This document shows positions 12,499 to 25,383 of a DNA stretch of 64,000 nt, piece after piece; position 1 is the first letter of the stretch; each line of letters starts with the position of its first letter. Source of the stretch: Arthrinium phaeospermum (taxonomy: Eukaryota; Ascomycota; Sordariomycetes; Amphisphaeriales; Apiosporaceae); assembly GCA_006503535.1 (NCBI GenBank), contig QYRS01000003.1, positions 744,001 to 808,000 on the forward strand. Reading direction: 5' to 3'. The position numbers and the translations under genes are program-made. Under the pieces are notes generated by a model that ran no database searches, was not told the DNA's origin, and saw only the letters and a program-made list of their open reading frames with translations.

Positions 12499-13816
12499 CT
12501 AATCTTCTTCCATTAAGGCGGCCAGCTCGTCTTCTTCTTCAGCCGTCATCAGCCCTTCGGGAGCCTTTTCGGCGATAGGCTCTTCGACCCCGTTGGCCTT
12601 GTCTTGTTGCTCCTTAATGAACTTGTCGAGCGCAGTCTTGCCAAGTGACCACACTCTCACCGTGCCATCAATCGAGACAGACACCAGCCTGGCACCGGCA
12701 CCAGCGGAATTGGCCAGGGTCACCAAATCTGTAACTTCGTCGTAATGACCCTCCAGTGCGCAATATAACTTGCCCGTGGCCCGGTCCCACACCTTCACAT
12801 CCTCATCCCGTCCTGCTGTTACCAGCCACTGCTCCGTAAAAGCAACTGCCCGCACGTGGTCTCCATGGTTGATCATGTCGTCGGCCGTGAAGCCTTTCGC
12901 CCTGGACAGGCACTTGGCGGAACCGTCACCACTTGCAGTCCAGAGATCGATGTCGTCGTTGTGCATGTCGAAAGCCAGTTTATATACCGTGGTCTCGTGC
13001 TCAAGAATGGTAGGTCTAGTAGTCCCGGGTGTCTCTGGTGCATCTTCGACAATCTGCTCAACAGAGTCGAGCTTGATTCGCCATCGGCGAATGTGAGGAT
13101 CACTGCTGGCGCTGACTAGCACCAACTCATCGGCCGTCGATGATGCAGGGTCAAGTGCGAGGTCTTGAATTGCCATCATAGAGACAACCTGGTCCTGTAT
13201 CACATGTAAACGCGAGCCGGTCTCGACGTCCCACACCATGATCTTTTTGTCCGCGCCACCACTGATCAGAATATCCTTGCCTCCGAGTTTCGTGCACAAG
13301 ATGGCCTTGACGAAGTCTGAATGGCCGCTGTACTTGCGACCTACAGCTTTGGAGGAGGCATTCCAGGACCAGATGTCCTTATCCCAGGAGCCTGCGAAGA
13401 TGGTCTGGTTTCCGGAGCCCCCGACAGCGACGCATGTCACTGGTGCCGAAGGACCCCTATAGGCTTGCTTGGTTTCCCCTGTCTGTCAAGTGGGAGAACA
13501 AACAGTCAGGACTCAGGTCTTATTAACTGCGGCTGATAGACAAGCTTACCTCGATATTAACCCTACGAACAGAGCCTGAAGACTCTGCCACCAAAACTGA
13601 AGATGGATTGCTGGGGTCTGCGATAGCACCCAGAATTTTGGACTTGAGGGCTATCGGACTGCCGTTCTTGTTGCCTGCCTTTGCTTCTCGCCTCTCTCGC
13701 TTGGCAGCGGCATCACTGGAATTCTGTATGAGTGATTTTTCTATAACAAAAAAAAAAAAAAGTATAAGTACTTACTCAGTTTCAAAGAACTGGTCCGGAC
13801 GAGTTCCCTTATTCAT
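12499..13816 (-). CDS. WD40-repeat protein of unknown function
   Basis: Exons 13816-13776, 13715-13550 and 13482-12499 (minus) give 396 aa. The start ATG (MNKGTRPDQFF) has a CACC context. Intron 1 (60 nt) holds a 14-nt T tract in the gene sense; of several AGs, only the CAG at 13716-13718 restores frame, giving FFETDDAAAKRERREAK. The rest is a beta-propeller: SGSVRRVNIETG, AGSWDKDIWSWN, SGGADKKIMVWDVETG, ASGDGSAKCLSRA, TAGRDEDVKVWDRATG, VSIDGTVRVWSLG. It ends in an acidic tail (EEEDELAALMEED). WD40 propellers are usually scaffolds; no accessory domain shows which complex this one joins. It is divergent from CTF4, with 552 bp between the start codons. Confidence 0.87.
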
Positions 13817-14368
13817 GGTGGCAGGTGTCGTGAAAACGACTTCTTAAGCTAGCAGTGGGTTTGCGGGCTGGACTGATAGTCAGAGATCTTGTCGCCGGCA
13901 GTTCGGTATACCTGCCTGCCACAACCAGATGGAGAGAACACGCTTAGTCTTAAATCGAGACCTACCCCTATCGATCTGGACTGAAGCCGATACGGAGATT
14001 TATAATCGTTGTCGGTGTGGAACATGAAATCGCTGCCTATTTGAGCGATTGCTGGCCGCCCAGGCAGCTAAGGAAAGTGCCCCTCAAGATGGTGGGTCAT
14101 CCCTGCCAGTTTGCATTATGCAATTGTGTTACGTGCATAAATGGCAGAGACACCAAATTACGCGTGTTTCTTTAATTGGCGACGCGGTCTTGACGCGACT
14201 TCTTAGAAAGTACTACCCGCCATCGTGGACCGAGTTGTTGGAAGCAGAACATACCGGCACATTCGAAGTCACCGATCCTAAGTCGAACTCTTCGTACACT
14301 ACGATCCCAAACATTCGCACTTTCGAAGAGCCCATCAACCCGTCAGTCACCCGAGAGAACTAGCCAAC
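13817..14368. promoter_or_regulatory. Divergent promoter with ACGCG (MCB-like) cluster, WD40 gene / CTF4
   Basis: The spacer contains ACGCGT at 14160-14165 and GACGCG at 14181-14186 and 14192-14197, about 170-210 bp upstream of the CTF4 start. ACGCGT is the MluI cell-cycle box bound by the MBF (Mbp1/Swi6) factor that drives G1/S transcription of replication genes in yeasts. Three sites within 38 bp in front of a replisome gene fit that control. Use of these sites in this organism is inference. Confidence 0.55.
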
Positions 14369-16996
14369 ATGGCTTCGACGGCGCCTCTACGTCCTCGGGC
14401 CAGACCTGCCCATACCCAGGGCACAACGCATTGCGCTTACACACCTAATGGCTCGAGATTGGTATCTGTTGGGTCCAACAACACGATCAGACTCTACAAG
14501 ACCGGGTTCGACGGCGAGCCAACCAACATCGACGACTGCCAGGAGCAAAATGTAAGCGTTAATGCTTCGGACGAATTCTTCGTCGTCGGATCAGAGGATG
14601 GCACAGTCAGTCTGTATTCGATAGCCAGTGCCGCTTTTGACAAGTTCCTGCTGCGATGCTCCCTGCCGATCCGAGATGTCGCCCTCTCTCCCGACTCCAA
14701 ATGGTGCGCCGTCGCCAGTGACGAGCTCACGGTCAAGGTGGTACGGACCGACGACAACAGCGAGGTCCGCCACTTGAAGGAACATAACAAGCCCACCAAA
14801 CACCTCGCTTTTGATACCAAAGGCTCCACGGTCACACTGGCTTGCACGGATGGCATCTTATACGTATACTCGCTCACGGCCGATGAGCCCGAGCTGATCA
14901 AGAAGGTGGACGGGGTCATCGGTGCATTGGACACCGACTCAGAGCTCAGTTCCATGGTCGCCTGGCATCCAGACGGCCGTGCTTTTGCGGTACCAACTCC
15001 CACGAGGGAGATACAAGTCGTCTCCAAGAACGACTGGGAAAAGCAACGGATTTTCGCTAGGGGCCACAATGGCGACATCACAGCGCTTGCCTGGTCTCCC
15101 AACGGAGCCATCCTGGCTTCAGCCGGCAAAGACAAGAAGATCCTCCTTTGGGAAACCAAGACTCAGTCGGTTATCGCTCGATTGGACTACGCAAATGTAA
15201 TGAGCATTTCATGGCATCCCTCAGACAATCTGGTCTCTTTCACAAACACCGATGGAGAGGTTTATATCCACCCCGACTTTGTGCCTGAGCAGTTCGCTCA
15301 GATGCTCCGGCTCCCGAAGCAGCCAGCACCTTTCATCCACGACCCTCTAGAAGATATATCAAACAACGCAAGGAAGGTAGATCTGAATGCTATTCCCAGC
15401 AGGCCGCGGCGAGACTCGCTCGACAGCTATGACTCTTTGATGGATGGTCCCCTGGATGGCCCCCTTCCGGAGGATGACGATTTCGTTGTTGACGATGATG
15501 GAGCTGGATATGCCTTGAACGTCAATGGAAAGCGAGCGCATGCCGGACCTGAAGGATTTGCACGCTCCAGCAAACGCCAGCACCTGGAGGCGCAATACCA
15601 CGAGGCCTTCCAGCCTGGCTCCACCCCTTGGCGAGGCAACCGCAAGTATCTCTGCCTGAATCTGATAGGATTCGTCTGGACTGTTGATCAAGATGGACAC
15701 CACACTGTGACGGTTGAATTCTACGATCATGAGTTTCACAGGGATTTCCACTTCACAGATACTTTCCTCTACGACAAGGCTTGCTTGACGGAAAATGGAA
15801 CGCTCTTCGCGTGCCCGCCGAAGGATGATGCTCCCGCTACCATCTTCTACAGACCACATGAGACATGGACCAACCGCAATGACTGGCGAACACAGCTTCC
15901 CAAAGGGGAGGGTGTCTTGGCTATGTCCCTTAGCGAGTCGTTCATCACAGTGACGACGACAGCCGGCTACGTAAGAGTTTACACGCTCTTTGGAATCCCG
16001 TACCGTGTATACCGGCCCAAGAGCACGCCCATGGTCACATGCGCCAGTTGGCGAGACTATGTCCTAACTATGGGCAATGGACCTGTCGGCGCAGACGGCA
16101 ATACGCGTCTGTTGTATACCATCGAGAATGTCAAGCGTGACGAGATCTGCCAGAATGAAGACACGGTAGCCCTGCCTGAAGGCGCGACACTGAAGAGCGT
16201 ATTCTTCTCAGATCAAGGGGTAAGCCAATTCAATCAAACGACGCACACTTAGGGGAAGACATACTAACTAACATCTGTGTAGGACCCCTGTATCTACGAC
16301 TCTACTGGCACGCTTTTGACGCTCCTCCACTGGCGCCGGCCATCGCGTGCCTGTTGGGTGCCGCTTTTGGATACCACCCTGCTCCCGCGTCTCGCCTCGG
16401 GTCGCAAGCACGAGAGCTATTTCCCCATCGCAGTGGCAGACAACAAGTTCCACTGCATCATCCTCAAGGGTGGGGACCAGTACCCCTATTTCCCTCGCCC
16501 GCTGCTTTCCGAGTTTGACTTCTCCGTGCCCCTGACCTCAGAACCGCCCAAGGCAAAGAAGTCAAGAGGGGCCAACGATGATGTCGACATGGACCAGGAC
16601 TCTGATGACGAGGTCGACGAAGAGGGTGGCTCCTCCGAGACCCGCAAGCTCGAGCAGCAGTACCTGCTCAAGGGTATCGAGGCCTCGCAGCTCCAGGACC
16701 TCATAGACGATGTCACTGGCGATTCGTCGGGCAGCAGCGCCAGCCAGCGCTCCACTCTCGCGCGCCTCGAGCTCGACATCGACAAGACTCTCCTGCAGTA
16801 CCTGGCCATTGAGTGCCGCGAGGGCGAGGACCGCGGTATGCGCGCCCTCGAGCTCGTCCGCCTCATGCGCGATCGCTCCGGCCGCATGATCGAGGCCGCC
16901 GGCAAGGTGGCCCAGCGCTACGGCAGGACGATCCTGGGGGACAAAATTCGCGAGATTGGGGAGAGGAGGGTCGGTGGGTTCGAGGACGACTTTTAA
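14369..16996 (+). CDS. CTF4: Replisome adaptor Ctf4/Mcl1/SepB
   Basis: Exons 14369-16219 and 16283-16996 give 854 aa. The 63-nt intron has GTAAGC, an actaactaac branch and GTGTAG. The N-terminal WD40 propeller (about residues 1-330) includes GTTHCAYTPNGSRLVSVG, VVGSEDGTVSLY, LAWSPNGAILASAGKDKKILLW and MSISWHPSDNLVSFTNTDGE. An acidic linker (EDDDFVVDDDG) leads to the trimerising second propeller (about 400-700: LNLIGFVWTVDQDG, VTTTAGYVRVYTLFGIPY). The C-terminal helical domain (LLQYLAIECREGEDRGMRAL, KVAQRYGRTILGDKI) binds partner peptides in yeast. Ctf4 trimers link the CMG helicase to DNA polymerase alpha and to cohesion factors at forks. There is no HMG box, unlike animal WDHD1, as usual in fungi. 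Length matches Aspergillus SepB and fission yeast Mcl1. Confidence 0.95.
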
Positions 16997-19900
16997 GAGG
17001 TCTGTCTGCCTAACTACTCATCGAGGCGTGTATGTCTACATACATTTGCCCTGTGACGAGAAATGAAGGACGAGAGCGAGGCCTGCCACGTAGCAAGATC
17101 GGACTAAGAGGGAAGGTCGCTGCGACGATAATGTTTCATCATCAGCTGGGGTTTGGGGGCTACTTGGAGTTTTGGCTGTTTGCGAGATGGACCTTGACGA
17201 GGCCAAGTATGTATGGTTGACTGGATAGACGTTTTGGCAGTTCCATGATGAGGTAGTGTGTATATCAACGCATGTTCATATTAGCAACCAACGACTCAAT
17301 GAATATTGTAGTATTTACGAATATGATGCTCGATTCACCCCTTACAAAACAGTGAGGCTGAGCACGTTAACACCCAAACGAAGGGACTTGTCCAAGATCA
17401 CCAGTCTTTCATCGTGTAGCCGCGACATATTTTCTTTTCGCAAGCACGTCCATCCTACAGTGTCTCCTGCTCATGCTGTAAGTCACATAGAATCGACCTT
17501 TGGGGGGCCCGTTGACGCTGATTGGAGGTCGGTTAAATCCGGGGACCTGACACGCCGCCGCCGCCTGAAGGAATCTTTGCCGGTCGCCTACATGGTGGCG
17601 GCGAGATGAGGTTGCATTCCGGGCGGCGTCCGTTGCAGGTAAGGTACATCCAGATACCGGAACTTTTTTTTTTCCCTTCAGCTTTTGGGGCAGCCGATAG
17701 CTATGTTTCGTATCGGGGCGGAGTGCAAACGACGCGAGGAAATGCCAATGCCGTGCCAGGCTATGGGTAGTATCAAGAAGAGATGACACGTCTATAAATA
17801 CTACAGCGTTTGTTTGCTTGCTTTTCTTGTTCTGGCGGTTTGAGAGTTCGCGTATACTGCCACAATGGGCGTTACCTGTCTAGCAAGTATATGCAGTAAC
17901 AGCTCAGCCTCGACTACGCCGCAATGCATCTCAACTCTGCAGCGCGATGCCGGGGGCGAGAGGCTCAGACTTTCCAGCACGTATCATATTCTCCTTTTCC
18001 TCAGTCTGTGACTTGTTGATTCATCCGACTCGCTGACGTCTTTTCGTCCTTGGTTTTGGGGCCCGCGATACAGATATAGTCTTTTTCGTCGCTTTCTGGT
18101 TGCCTCTTTGGGATGGTGTCACATCAAAGGAAGAAGCGAATGGTAGGTTACCCAGCATGGCGCAGCCCTAAGCGATGTGTGAAGTGCTGCTGCAGCGCAG
18201 TGTGCCGGGCCATCAAATTAAGGCTGCTGCTGCCGCCTTACTGCTTCTGGACGATGACCTGTCATCCTACCTACATGTATTCTGATGGGCGGCATCTCTC
18301 GCTTCTTTCGCTTGATTATCCGCTTCTTCGGCGGCTATTCCAGCCGCGCCAACTATATGTATTGCACATGATATCAAATCTCGTTGGGCCTTTTCTGGCC
18401 CACTACTGGGCTGATGTACTGGTCGTATCACGTCACCTGTCAGCTTCTCATAGGGCTGCTGACCTTTCGACAGCGATATGCTGGAGTAATCGTAGATCTG
18501 ACTGTGAGACTCCAGTTCGATCTCCAGGTAACGCTCCCAAGCAACCAAAGCCAGTATAAACCGGCTTGCCGGCCTCATGGCACCGACAGCTCCAAACATC
18601 ATCTTTTATACACAAAGAATAGATATGTAGAGTCCGGTCAAATGGAAGTTACATGCATTGTAGTCAAGTCAACGAAGGTCCCTGTCCTAAAGCCGTCGAG
18701 TTCATTAGAATCGTCTTGGTGATCTCGAGTAGGGTGGGAGCGTGAACAATGATGCATCTGACTCGCTACGCTCGGTAGGAAGAGACCCCAATGCCATTAT
18801 GGCGTTCTCATTGGACGGGGGAGCAAGCCAACAGGATTCGGATCCCAGCTCGGAAAAGACGCGACCCCCAACCCAATTGATCCTTCCTCCCTACCTTGCC
18901 CTGGCATGGCTGAGACTTGCCTGTTCCGGGCCTTCCATGGGGTCGAGCTCGGTTGTAAGGAACAAGTGCTTGCCGCGACCACCCCCATTTTCCATTCTGA
19001 CGACATGCAGCCGGAGTCAGAGAGAGAGGCGCTGGCTGACCTTGCCGGGCTTGATCCCAGCCATGATCATCAGGGTCGGTAGCTGAAGGTGTGGGAGGTT
19101 GCCTCTTGGGGGGGGTGGTGGTGGTGCGCCTCTGTAGACTTTCCCGGAAGTTTGGTTCAGGTACTTACTTACTTCCCTCTGATGCACCCAGCTGACATGC
19201 AGTCACATTCCAGGGTGTCGTGAATAGCATCAATCGCTCGTCATGTGCGCAGTCGAATCGACCAGTAGTAAGTAAACTACAGCCCGTACGTGAAAAAGTA
19301 TACCATCGCACGCGCAGGGCGTTGGGCGGTGTTGCTTCCCTCGCTTCTGAATGTGACCCCCTCCCCGGTCCGGGACACCACTCTGCGACTTCTGCAGCCC
19401 CATGTGCCATGGATGTACCAAGGCCGTGTACCTCCACCCTTGCAAGACGGACCGTCACGATAAGGCCAACGGCTACTGAACGCCGGGAAGTAGAGACCTG
19501 GCAGAGTCGCATGGGTGGTGGGTTGGTTGGTGGAGGAGGGAGGGAGGGCGGACCCCTATAGCGACTGGGCACATATAGGCGCCGGCAGGGTAGGCAGGGT
19601 AGGGTTAGGAGATTCAAGGAGTCGGGGTGTCGAGGGTGTCTGCGAGAGTTGCATTGTCAAGTTAGCCGAGAAGGGAAAAAAGCCAATGCACAGTATTCAC
19701 TTTTTCACTTTTTCTCCAGGGACTTGGGACTGCGAGCGATGAAGCGTACTTAGTGTGCGCGTGTGTTAGTTGGTAGTATACTGTAACGCCGTTGTCCGCT
19801 GCATTGAAATACCGGACAAGACTGGAGCTTGAGCCGGCCGATCGACCGGGGCGAGACTAATAGGGCAAATATAGCAGGATATCATGCCAAGCACCCCGTT

Positions 19901-22900
19901 GCTGATTCATGCTTGACGTCTTTTCTATGCAGCGACGACTCATTTGATAGCGGCCGAGGAGACGACATGCTTCAAGCGTTGTGTGTGAAGCCTGACAACT
20001 GGGCGTCTGTCCAGGCTTGGCAGGGTTTGAAGAGTTGTAAGTTGCAATCACATCTGGAAAAAGCCGACATGTTGGCCAACAGTACGATGGTTGGTGACAC
20101 CGCGGTTGTTTTGATTGCAATGACGGTTGTGCTTGTCGAATTGATATCGAATATACACAAGGCTACATGCATGTATGGATGCCATGTACCTGCATTTGCA
20201 AGAGCCCTATCCGTATATTGCAGACTCTAGTTGACGTCTCTTCCGTTTCTTCTTCTGCTCACATTAGTCGTTGAATTGGACCCCCTGCAAGCCGCAGTGC
20301 CACTGTACGCATGTACTTGTATAGCTGCAATGGATGTATGTAGTAATGCGCCGGCCCCGTGTCTCCCAAGCTACCACCGTGGGCATACCCAAGTACCATA
20401 CAGTACCCCCCATTTGATTGAGCTGGCAGCCGTTTCAATGTTTTCCTTTGCTGTTTTATTCTTCCCCCTCCCCCTTTTCCCTCGTGGTTGGAAACGACGG
20501 GATCCGACTATGCCGTATCAAACCATCAGAGACGAGAAACAGCCCCCGTAACGCCAAAACTAATACTCCGACGTCATCTTGAACCTTAGCTCTCGCCGCC
20601 CCTGCGTATCAGATCCCATGTCCGTCGACGTTAAAGTCCAGCCAGCTCTCGATGGGCCAGAGGCCTTCTAGAAGTCTAGACCCGAATGGGTGGGTGTGGA
20701 CTCTGACGGTGCCGCGCTTCCAAAAGCCTTAATTCTCACTGTCATCTTGTTCCTTGTTGCCGGTGCGCGCAAAATGCCTCCGCCAACCTCCAACTCCTGG
20801 GGCGGGCGGCGCCACCGGGGACCACGGGCAAGATGGTAGTAGGTGTGAGCGCCTGTCAAAAATTTCTTGATACGCCTTTATTTGGAGCTGGGTCACCTGC
20901 CAAATTTGCCGAGTACTACTACTGCCATGCTACTAAATACTACCTACCTCGACGATGACTACGGCTAATAATGTATGCCCCCCCAGTGGCAAGTGGGCTG
21001 CCTCTAATCAAGCGCGTGTAAGTAGTAGCAGTGGCAGTGGTGGTAACAATCACAGGAGGATGGCTACTCATGCCACCGGTTTGACATTGTCTCACCGAGC
21101 TGTCAAGTCTGACCATCTTGTGCGCGGCTGTAGCGGTCGGCGATCCCTTCCAGAAGTTGACAAGGTACTACTGGGGCTCTCGAAGTCGTTGGAAAAGGAA
21201 CGCGGCGGCTTTTCATCTCGACGACCCTCCCCGTTCCCACACCTGCATGCGGGTGCTTCTTCCTTGGCCCGGAAACGAGCCAACCATGCTTTGGGGAGGG
21301 ATGTTCATGTTCATGGCCGCCCGCCCCCATATCTTTCTTTGCTGCTAAAGCGAGAGAGAGGGAGAGAGAAAGTCTTTCCTTGTACAAGCATGCATTAGTA
21401 GCCCGCCCTTTCCTTCTGAGAGAAGGTTGGTACTGGCAATGGGGGACCACAAGGTTGGCGCCGAAGCATCAGAGAAAAACCATCGGACCCCAAATCGGTC
21501 TCGCTAGTACCCGCTGCAAGGGCGGCGTCTTTTTTGAATTTTCTTCTTCTTCACTCTTTCGGGTTCTTTTCCTTCTCACGTAGGATTGCGCTGTTGCTGG
21601 GTGATTCAGATGTTGCGAGAGAAAGATGATTCGAAACCCTCCGATAATGACTCTGTTCCCCCTACGCGGGAAACTTGTTTCTCATGTTCATCGCATCTTG
21701 TGGGTAAGCCGGTGCAGAGATGTCAGAGAAGCCGAGGTGGAAGAGGGAACTATTTCCTCTTTTCTCCATATTTGCAGCGAGAGAAAGAGAGAGGAAGAGC
21801 TCTCCCACTCACACGTTACACAAGCCGACCCCGAGTGCGCTAGGCCGCGGGCGGGTCCCCCTACCAAGTTCCTTAAGCCAGGCTACTAAGGATTTAGACT
21901 TTCAGGGTTTAGCAGAGCTCGGGCTCGTCGACATGTTCCCTAGCTCCAGATGCTCCAGCTGCTGATTCAAGCAGGTCTCAAGTTGTGATCAGGGCACAAA
22001 GATGAATCTGCCCGCCGACCCCCGTGAGGGAATCAAGATGCTAGGGGAGCTTGCTACTGCACGTAAACCGTAGATCTCGCGGAAAGCCTGTCTAATACTA
22101 CTACTATCTGTTCGTCTCGTGATATTGATCTACTAGATACCTAGGGTATGTACGTACTGGATGCTCTGATTTCCCGTTCTGATCAATGTCTGTTCGCCAT
22201 GCTAGGTTCCGTAGGTAGGATCAGCCAGGAACTGTATGTACATGTGTGTGTGTGTGTGTGTACTTGTATAAACGCACATGTATGCATAACAGCGCAGACT
22301 GATAAACAATGAAGAAGAAGTGAGGTTATGTACGTGCAGTCAGTCGTCAAGCAGTCAAGTCAGTAAGGAGGCATTGGTCAATCAGTTGCATTGCACATCC
22401 TTGCCCTTCCAAACCGGCAGCTCGGCCCTGGATGCACTGTTCAAGTCCAAAGTTCTGTGCTTGTACTGCAGCGACTTCTGGAAGTACCTAAACCTCCTCC
22501 CTAAAACCCGCATCCCCTCTAAATGCGCAAGTAGCTTCGCCATCCCCCCCTCTTGTACCCCCCTGTGTCTGTCCCTAATACCCAAACGGGCCCCAATCAC
22601 GGACTTGATTGACAATTGACATCGGGAGCTTGTGCCCTGCAACTCACACCTCCAAACCCCCATTTGATCTCACGCCCATAGCCCGTACAAGCATAGCCAA
22701 ATCAGTATCCTGCCCTTGGAGAGGAGTCTGTGGCGTGAGACGTGGTCTAGGCTCTCTGTTGTACATACTTGTTCCCGAGGTCGCCAAGTCCTTGTCCAAG
22801 TCTGCAACTACCTTACCTTATTACCCTACATCCAAATACATTTGATACATCCCGTCAGTCAGATTGATAGATGCATCTCCATCCTCTCGGACAGCAACCA

Positions 22901-23369
22901 CCACCACCCGACAAGCTCTGACGCCCCCATTGCTTTTCTCTTCTCCGCCTCGCCCTTTCTCGCCAACTGCCTGCACCGCCAACTGCATTCACCTCGCTAG
23001 CCCCCATCCGACCTGACGCTCCATGCGATTTTGATTGACGTTCCCTCCTTGGACAGGTGGACCGAAAAGTGTCAGGGCTCTCGGAAATCGGCAGGGGAGA
23101 CGCAACATCGTGAACAAAGGCCCCCCCGGGACGGACTTGTTCCTTCATCAATATAATCTACGACCGACCCTCGAAAAGAAACGAAACGAACACCACCCAA
23201 TTGCGACTGGAAGTAGCGATGCGGTTCGTGGCCCCCTACTTTCTCTAAGAGCACAGCATATAACGCGGGATTCTTCATGCTGGCATACTCTGTCAACGGC
23301 TGCCTTTTGTTTCGTGTCTCAAGCCGCAGGTCTTTTTGCTGATATTTCATTCGTCCTGTCGCAGAACCA
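16997..23369. other. 6.4-kb gene-less region upstream of the Sfl1-type factor
   Basis: No frame gives a spliceable protein with recognisable motifs. There is a (TG)9 microsatellite at 22243-22261, a GA-rich patch near 21352-21372, and many TACCTA/TAGGTA words in 20930-22220. The last few hundred bases (22900-23369) should be the 5' leader of the HSF gene. The left part holds the CTF4 3' UTR. I see no tRNA, transposon remnant or telomere-type array. Confidence 0.45.
23023..23342 (+). promoter_or_regulatory. Upstream ORFs in the leader of the Sfl1-type gene
   Basis: Three short ATG-initiated frames precede the main start at 23370: 23023-23034 (MRF, stop), 23219-23248 (nine codons, MRFVAPYFL, stop) and 23277-23342 (21 codons, ending 27 nt before the main ATG). 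If the mRNA begins upstream of 23023 they should reduce or condition translation of the factor. The transcript start is not known from sequence alone. Confidence 0.4.
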
Positions 23370-25383
23370 ATGGCTACTGCAATTGAAAGCGCGCCGAGAC
23401 ACCCCGTTGGCAACGAGCGAGACGATATCATGGGCGCACGAACCGTCCCCATCATCAACACCTCGCAAACCCCCATTATCAAGACGTCGGCCCCCTCTGA
23501 AAACGGCGATCCCATGGAGATCACGACGCCGACCAAAGACTCGAGCGGCCGTGGCTCGAGCAAGAGCCCGGACGGAGAAGGGAGCGGTTCGGCGGAGCGG
23601 CACACCAACGGCAGCTCAAACGATCAGATCTCGTCGGCGAGTGCGTCCATGCCAGCTCCAGCTGTCGCGGCCGCGGCCGTGCACCAGCCCAAGATTGTCC
23701 AGACGGCCTTCATCCACAAGCTATACAAGTAGGTCGTGTGAACGTGGCTTATATCGCAATCCTGCTGACGATGACCTTAGCATGCTGGAAGACCCGAACA
23801 TACAGCATCTAATTAGTTGGTCAAGCTCTGCCGAAAGCTTCGTCATGTCGCCATCGCATGATTTCTCAAAAGTCCTAGCGTAAGTCGAGTCTTTGCCGGA
23901 AAGCTGTGCATCTGAACCTAATCTGACCATCTACCAAGTCAATATTTCAAGCACACCAATATCTCATCGTTTGTTCGCCAACTTAATATGTATGGATTCC
24001 ATAAAGGTGCGCTTAAACATATGTCCTCTTTCATGGGAGTATACATATAGATATGCTAACCCAATTATAGTCAGCGACGTGTTCCACACAGGAAACCCGG
24101 AAACGGCTTTGTGGGAATTCAAGCATGGGAATGGCAACTTCAAAAGGGGCGATCTGGTAGGACTGCGCGAGATCAAGCGCCGAGCTTCTCGCCATGCCCT
24201 GGTGCACCGCGAGTACAACAACCAGAAGCCAACCCCATCGCAACCTGGCACACCGGCAGAGCCCATGCCGCCTATCCCTGACGGCTCTGACCCACGTCTT
24301 GCTCACATCGAACATACGCTATTTGACGTCAATACGAGACTGCAGCGCAGCGAAGAGGCCGCCGCCTATATGCATGTCAAACAGCAGGCAATGATGGACA
24401 CGGTCACCCGCCTACTTCACTTCAACCAAGAGCTGTCACGAACCATTCTGGCTCTGGTGCCAAATCCGAATGAACAGATTCATCGAGACAGTGAGTTTGA
24501 GCCTCGAGTGCAGATTTATGGAAATAAACTAACCAGGAATTTAGTCATCAACTTGCAGGGGGAAATGCAGCAGCTACAAAGCAACACGTTCCGTCAGATG
24601 GAACCAGAACCACCCATGCCCGAGCCGCCCTTGTCAAGCAGAGGTCAATACTTTGCAGGACTCGAGAACCCGCCTGTGTCTCCACGGCAGTTAGCACAAG
24701 ACGACCAACGGCGACCACCTGGCGTGCCGCAGTCGCGCGGCGCTTCTAACTTCTACCGACCCCCTGTCCCGTCGAACCTTTCCATCAGCAGCGCGCGGCG
24801 GCCTTATGGATCTATTGGCGGAGGCGCGACAACCCAGTCTTCTCCATCTCCTCTGCGGCCACAAGCACCACCGCCTGCTCCTGTTCCTCATCCGCTGTCC
24901 AACGTACAAGAACCGCCTCCCGGCAGTCTTGCTAGGCGCCACACCTCAGCTGACATCCGTGCCCACGGGTGGCAGCCGCAAAACCCGCCGCCTTTCGGGG
25001 GATCGGGACTCGGGGCGTCGGGACCAGCGTCGACGCAGTGGCCATCGTCGCCAAGTCGGCCGCCCCCGGAGGACCAGCGACTCCGAGAATCTCTTCACAC
25101 TTACTCGCTCCAAAACGCAACCCATCAGTCTCATTCGCGCCCCACGACCCCACCTCCACCCCCCTTCTCGAACGGCATCAGCACCATGGACAGTTTCAAC
25201 AATTGGTCCTGGGGCTCTGCAAGCAGCCGTGAGAACAAAAACCTTTCGGTCAGGGACAGCTCTGGGCCGCCTACTCGCAGGGGCAGTATGGCTCACATCC
25301 TGAACCCCACCGACACCGCCGAGCGCGACGACGAGGATGATCCTCGAGGAGACGAAGACCGCAAGCGCAAGCGGTTGCAATAA
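23370..25383 (+). CDS. SFL1: HSF-type transcription factor, Sfl1-like
   Basis: Exons 23370-23728, 23781-23879, 23939-24006, 24071-24490 and 24545-25383 give 594 aa. The HSF DNA-binding domain spans residues about 108-223: FIHKLYNMLED, LISWSSSAESF, FSKVLAQYFKHTNISSFVRQ, LNMYGFHKV, WEFKHGNGNFKRG. Introns fall inside this domain and restore it exactly. A coiled coil follows (249-306, HIEHTLFDVNTRLQ to RLLHFNQELSRTI), for multimerisation. The C-terminal 280 residues are Pro/Ser-rich and disordered, ending in a basic-acidic tail (DDEDDPRGDEDRKRKRL). The domain matches fungal Sfl1, a regulator of morphogenesis and stress responses, better than Hsf1. The last intron (24491-24544, 54 nt) is a multiple of three with no stop, so retention would add 18 residues. 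The gene has a very long upstream region and upstream ORFs. Confidence 0.9.

Noticed and set aside
13741..13816. An apparent frameshift between exons 1 and 2 of the WD40 gene
   Set aside because: The first two candidate acceptors break the frame, but the CAG at 13716-13718 restores it and gives the expected N-terminus.
19590..19612. GGTAGGGTTAGG-like telomere-type repeat
   Set aside because: Only one or two imperfect units, flanked by ordinary sequence; not a telomere or interstitial telomeric array.
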